Source of the DNA: UBA2862 sp045637485 | GTDB taxonomy: Bacteria > Bacillota > Clostridia > Christensenellales > Aristaeellaceae | Length of the DNA: 9,177 bases | Direction of reading: 5' to 3' | Assembly: GCA_045637485.1 (NCBI GenBank) | Contig: JAZTZK010000166.1 | Span: 1-9,177 of the forward strand | In this document: positions 6,804 to 9,177 of the stretch, piece after piece | Layout: every line of letters starts with the position of its first letter | Position numbering within the stretch: the stretch's first letter is position 1 | Notes under the pieces: generated by a model | What the model was told of the DNA's origin: nothing | The model's input: only the letters and a program-made list of their open reading frames with translations | Databases searched by the model: none | Position numbers and translations under genes: made by a program

Positions 6804-7943
6804 TTATTCCTGTATGCCGGCGAAGAACAGACCGGGGTCTGACTCGCGCAGGCGTCTGGCCGCGTCGTGCATCGCGCGGACGCTGATGGGTTCGGTGATA
6901 TACGCGCCGCCTCCCAGAGACCTTGCGGGGATATCCGGCACGGCGGCGGTTCGCACGTAGTAGGGATGGATGGCGGTGCCGTTGTCCACCTCGGCATAGC
7001 CCTGCGGGATGGGATTGAGCCTGGGCGATACGCCCTCCAGTATGTCCCGCAGTCCCAGTTCCACGGCAAAGGCGGTGGGGTCCTTGCCCGCGCCCTGGCC
7101 CTGGAAGGTGTGCACGCCGAAGTATTCGCCGGTGACGGAGATGGTGTTGTTGTTCAGGTGGACGGCGGCCTCCGTGGAATCGGAAGCGACCAGGGTCGGC
7201 TCCACATAGGCGCTGACGGTGCCGTCGGCGTTCAGCGCAGAGCTGGCGATCAGGCGGCAGACCCTGTCCAACTCCCTGAAGTGTATGATGTCCGCGCCGG
7301 AGATGTGACGGATGCCCTCGGTATCCACGTTTTCGGGGCGCACGTAGCGCTGGTAGGCCACGGCGCTGGCGATGCTGATCTTGCACTGGGCGTCGATGCC
7401 GTCGATGTCGGCGGCGGGATTGGCCTCGGCGTAGCCCTCCCGCTGGGCCTCGGCCAGCACGTCGTCAAAGCTGCGGCCCTCCCGCTGCATGATGTCCAGG
7501 ATGAGGTTCGTGGTGCCGTTGACGATGCCGGAGACGGCGGTCAGCCTGTCGGCGCTGCGGTAGCGCATCAGGTTGTACAGGAAGGGGATGCTGCCGCCGA
7601 CGCTGGCGTCGTAGCGGTAGTGGACGCCCATGTCCCGGGCGAGGGTCAGTATCTCCTCCATGTGATGGGAGAGCATCAGCTTGTTGGCGGAGACCACGTT
7701 CTTGCCCGCCTTCAAAGCCTGTATCGTGAAGGTGTGGGCGGGCTCCATGCCGCCGATCAGCTCGACGACCGTATCGATCCGCGGATCGTCCAGTATCTCG
7801 CTATAATCGGAGGTTTCAAGGTGCTCCAGCCCCGGATGGCGCAGCAATTCAAGTATGCGCACGACGTGGATGTCGTCGCGCTTGAGCAGATGCTCGTAAA
7901 TGCCGGAACCGATCGTTCCAAGGCCCAACAGTCCAATATTCAA
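6804..7943 (-). CDS. hom: Homoserine dehydrogenase, short form without a clear ACT domain
   Basis: NAD(P)H-dependent reduction of aspartate semialdehyde to homoserine, feeding threonine and methionine synthesis. From the TTG at 7943 the protein is 379 residues. Seen: Rossmann loop GLGTIG (7-12), SANK with the catalytic-type lysine (Lys88), NGTTN (142-146), then GYAE...DGIDAQCK giving the substrate and proton-shuttle residues Glu173, Asp184 and Lys188, and GQGAG-x-x-PTA (282-291). Typical bacterial monofunctional enzymes have 400-440 residues with a C-terminal ACT domain. Here only about 50 residues follow the catalytic core and I cannot see an ACT fold, which would argue against direct threonine feedback at this enzyme. 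No ATG exists near the start. Of three in-frame TTG codons, the third is chosen because AAAGGGG lies 9 nt upstream and MNIGLLGLGTIG is the usual N-terminus. First gene of the hom-asd operon, divergent from thrC. Confidence 0.94.
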   Translation of the reverse strand: MNIGLLGLGTIGSGIYEHLLKRDDIHVVRILELLRHPGLEHLETSDYSEILDDPRIDTVVELIGGMEPAHTFTIQALKAGKNVVSANKLMLSHHMEEILTLARDMGVHYRYDASVGGSIPFLYNLMRYRSADRLTAVSGIVNGTTNLILDIMQREGRSFDDVLAEAQREGYAEANPAADIDGIDAQCKISIASAVAYQRYVRPENVDTEGIRHISGADIIHFRELDRVCRLIASSALNADGTVSAYVEPTLVASDSTEAAVHLNNNTISVTGEYFGVHTFQGQGAGKDPTAFAVELGLRDILEGVSPRLNPIPQGYAEVDNGTAIHPYYVRTAAVPDIPARSLGGGAYITEPISVRAMHDAARRLRESDPGLFFAGIQE

Positions 7944-7952
7944 AAACAACAA

Positions 7953-7959
7953 CCCCTTT
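7953..7959 (-). promoter_or_regulatory. Ribosome-binding site deciding the hom TTG start
   Basis: Minus strand AAAGGGG. Spacing to the three in-frame TTG codons is 0, 3 and 9 nt, and only the last (7941-7943) is suitable. Confidence 0.7.
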
Positions 7960-7972
7960 GTGTCTTCTGTGC

Positions 7973-8001
7973 AAACACACGTGTTTTTATGTTGAAAACA
8001 C
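7973..8001 (-). promoter_or_regulatory. Operator-like repeats over the hom -10 and early leader
   Basis: Three copies of one half-site: AAACAC (7973-7978), its inverse GTGTTT (7981-7986) and AAACAC again (7996-8001). AAACACAC/GTGTTTTT (7973-7988) is a 16-bp palindrome with one mismatch. GTGTTTT (7981-7987) and AAAACAC (7995-8001) form a second, 7-bp inverted repeat. The upstream copy touches the hom -10 and the others lie just after the expected transcription start. This is a common repressor position. The protein that would bind is unknown. Confidence 0.45.
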
Positions 8002-8028
8002 TATAGCACAACAGAATGGATTTGTCAA
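8000..8028 (-). promoter_or_regulatory. Promoter of the hom-asd operon
   Basis: Minus strand TTGACA (8023-8028), 17-nt spacer, TATAGT (8000-8005): a near-consensus housekeeping sigma factor promoter. Transcription should start near 7993, giving a leader of about 50 nt to the TTG start. That is too short for a T-box or riboswitch. Confidence 0.8.
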
Positions 8029-8092
8029 AGCATGAAGCCGCCTGTTTTCAGCCTCTTAACGTAGATAAACGGATTGTGGGAAAAAACAGCTA

Positions 8093-8121
8093 TTGCATTT
8101 TCATCCAAAAGAAGTTATGAT
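8093..8121 (+). promoter_or_regulatory. Promoter of thrC
   Basis: TTGCAT (8093-8098), 17-nt spacer, TATGAT (8116-8121). Expected transcription start near 8128, leaving a leader of only about 28 nt with the ribosome-binding site GAGGT at 8142-8146. No room for a leader peptide, T-box or riboswitch. Back to back with the hom promoter; the -35 elements are 64 nt apart. Confidence 0.75.
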
Positions 8122-8155
8122 AAATAAAACCATCGCAAAGTGAGGTCAAACAACC

Positions 8156-9177
8156 ATGATTCTGTACAGCACCCGCTCCAGCCGGCATACCGCCTCTTCC
8201 ACTCAGGCCGTACTGAAGGGCATCGCGCCAGACGGCGGCCTGTACACTCCGATCAGCTTTACCGACCTGAAGGTGGATGTGGGCAGCCTGCTGAATATGA
8301 GCGCCGTCGAAATATCTGCCGAGGTCATCGGCAGGCTGCTGGACGACTTCACCCGTGAGGAGATGCGTTCGCTGATCGAAGCCGCCTATGCCGGAAAGTT
8401 CGAGACGCAGGACCTCACCCCCGTGGAGAAGGTGGGCCAGGATTTTGTGCTCGAGCTGTTCCGCGGCCCTACCTCGGCCTTCAAGGACGTCGCGCTCTCC
8501 GTGCTGCCCCGGCTGATCACCGCCGCCAAGGCCAGGCTGGGCGTGGACGAGGAGATCGTGATCCTCACCGCCACCAGCGGCGACACCGGCAAGGCCGCGT
8601 TGGAGGGCTTCCATGATGTGGAAGGCACGCGGATCGTGGTATTCTATCCCGACGGAGGCGTCAGCGACGTGCAGAAGGCCCAGATGGTCACCCAGGCCGG
8701 CGACAATGTGGGCGTATGCGCGGTCAGGGGCAATTTCGACGACGCGCAGACCGGCGTGAAGAACATATTTGCCGACGACGAGCAAAACCGCTGGGCGACG
8801 AGCGCCGGCGCGCGGCTGTCCAGCGCAAATTCCATCAACATCGGGCGGCTTGCGCCACAGGTGGCCTACTATTTCAAGGCCTATTGCGATCTGGTGCTTC
8901 GGGGCGAGATCCGGCTGGGCGAGCCGGTGAACTTCATCGTGCCCACGGGTAATTTCGGCGACATACTGGCCGGGGAATATGCCCGGCGGATGGGTTTGCC
9001 GGTTGCCAAACTGGTGTGCGCCTCCAACGCCAACAACGTGCTGACCGACTTCATCAACACCGGTGTGTACGACCGCCGCAGGGAATTCTACAGGACTGCC
9101 TCGCCGTCCATGGACATTCTGGTGTCCAGCAACCTGGAGCGCTATCTGTCCCTGGCCAGCGGCTGTGATTTCGACCT
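8156..9177 (+). CDS. thrC: Threonine synthase, 3'-truncated by the window
   Basis: PLP-dependent lyase that converts O-phospho-L-homoserine to L-threonine, the last step of the pathway. 340 codons are present before the window edge, with no stop. Starts MILYSTRSSRHTAS, matching the Y-x-STR opening of the E. coli/yeast-like class. PLP Schiff-base lysine in GPTSAFKD (Lys110), phosphate-binding TSGDTGKAA (140-148), SANSINIGRLAPQ (223-235) and PTGNFGD (263-269) are intact. Full-length members are around 450-500 residues, so roughly a quarter to a third is missing. The ATG is supported by GAGGT ending 9 nt upstream and a good promoter. thrB, the homoserine kinase that makes its substrate, is not in the window and may lie to the right or elsewhere. 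Divergent from hom-asd, so one operator region could control both sides. Confidence 0.96.
   Translation, partial: MILYSTRSSRHTASSTQAVLKGIAPDGGLYTPISFTDLKVDVGSLLNMSAVEISAEVIGRLLDDFTREEMRSLIEAAYAGKFETQDLTPVEKVGQDFVLELFRGPTSAFKDVALSVLPRLITAAKARLGVDEEIVILTATSGDTGKAALEGFHDVEGTRIVVFYPDGGVSDVQKAQMVTQAGDNVGVCAVRGNFDDAQTGVKNIFADDEQNRWATSAGARLSSANSINIGRLAPQVAYYFKAYCDLVLRGEIRLGEPVNFIVPTGNFGDILAGEYARRMGLPVAKLVCASNANNVLTDFINTGVYDRRREFYRTASPSMDILVSSNLERYLSLASGCDFD

Noticed and set aside
6867..8006. A 379-codon plus-strand open frame opposite hom
   Set aside because: Antisense shadow that crosses the hom start and its promoter region; no family features.
8117..8143. Eight-codon plus-strand ORF (MINKTIAK) before thrC as a threonine leader peptide
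   Set aside because: Its ATG lies inside the thrC -10 element, so it would not be transcribed, and no attenuator hairpins follow.
7944..8155. T-box, lysine or SAM riboswitch between hom and thrC
   Set aside because: With the promoters identified, the leaders are only about 50 and 28 nt, too short, and no T-box or riboswitch core motif is visible.
1..9177. Mobile element, phage, CRISPR, toxin-antitoxin or defence system
   Set aside because: All genes are housekeeping or common GNAT families. I see no transposase, integrase, tRNA, repeat array or direct-repeat boundary.

Overview
This window looks like an ordinary, GC-rich (roughly 60% by eye) bacterial chromosome segment. It is most likely from a Bacillota/Clostridia-type organism, judging by purine-rich Shine-Dalgarno sites, compact operons, rho-independent terminators, clean TTGACA/TATAAT-type promoters and the protein families. 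The taxonomic guess is soft. There is no mobile element, CRISPR array, RNA gene, phage gene or defence system, and I see no new multi-gene system. The interesting material is regulatory.

Layout, left to right. (1) Plus strand: the disaggregase ClpB, missing about its first 26 codons at the window edge, followed 26 nt later by a RimJ/RimL-type GNAT acetyltransferase. (2) Minus strand, convergent with that pair: a DEAD-box RNA helicase with a C-terminal RNA-binding domain and a basic tail, followed 16 nt later by a second GNAT acetyltransferase. The two acetyltransferase genes end 9 nt apart, and each seems to carry the other's terminator in its coding sequence. (3) Minus strand: hom (homoserine dehydrogenase, TTG start, no ACT domain), then asd (aspartate-semialdehyde dehydrogenase), ending at a strong terminator just before the helicase gene. 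(4) Plus strand, divergent from hom: thrC (threonine synthase), which runs off the right edge.

asd, hom and thrC are three enzymes of the aspartate-to-threonine pathway. Asd makes aspartate semialdehyde, Hom reduces it to homoserine, and ThrC converts O-phosphohomoserine to threonine. The kinase between the last two (thrB) and aspartokinase are not in the window. The roughly 210-nt hom/thrC intergenic region has back-to-back promoters, TTGACA-N17-TATAGT for hom and TTGCAT-N17-TATGAT for thrC. Repeated AAACAC half-sites over the hom -10 and early leader suggest an operator.

No stretch over 300 bases lacks a gene. The best leads for a second look are: a hairpin that appears to bridge an over-long Shine-Dalgarno/start spacing in front of the RNA helicase; the terminator buried in a convergent coding sequence; the operator-like repeats at hom; and a strong preference for the codon pair ATA-CTG wherever isoleucine precedes leucine.
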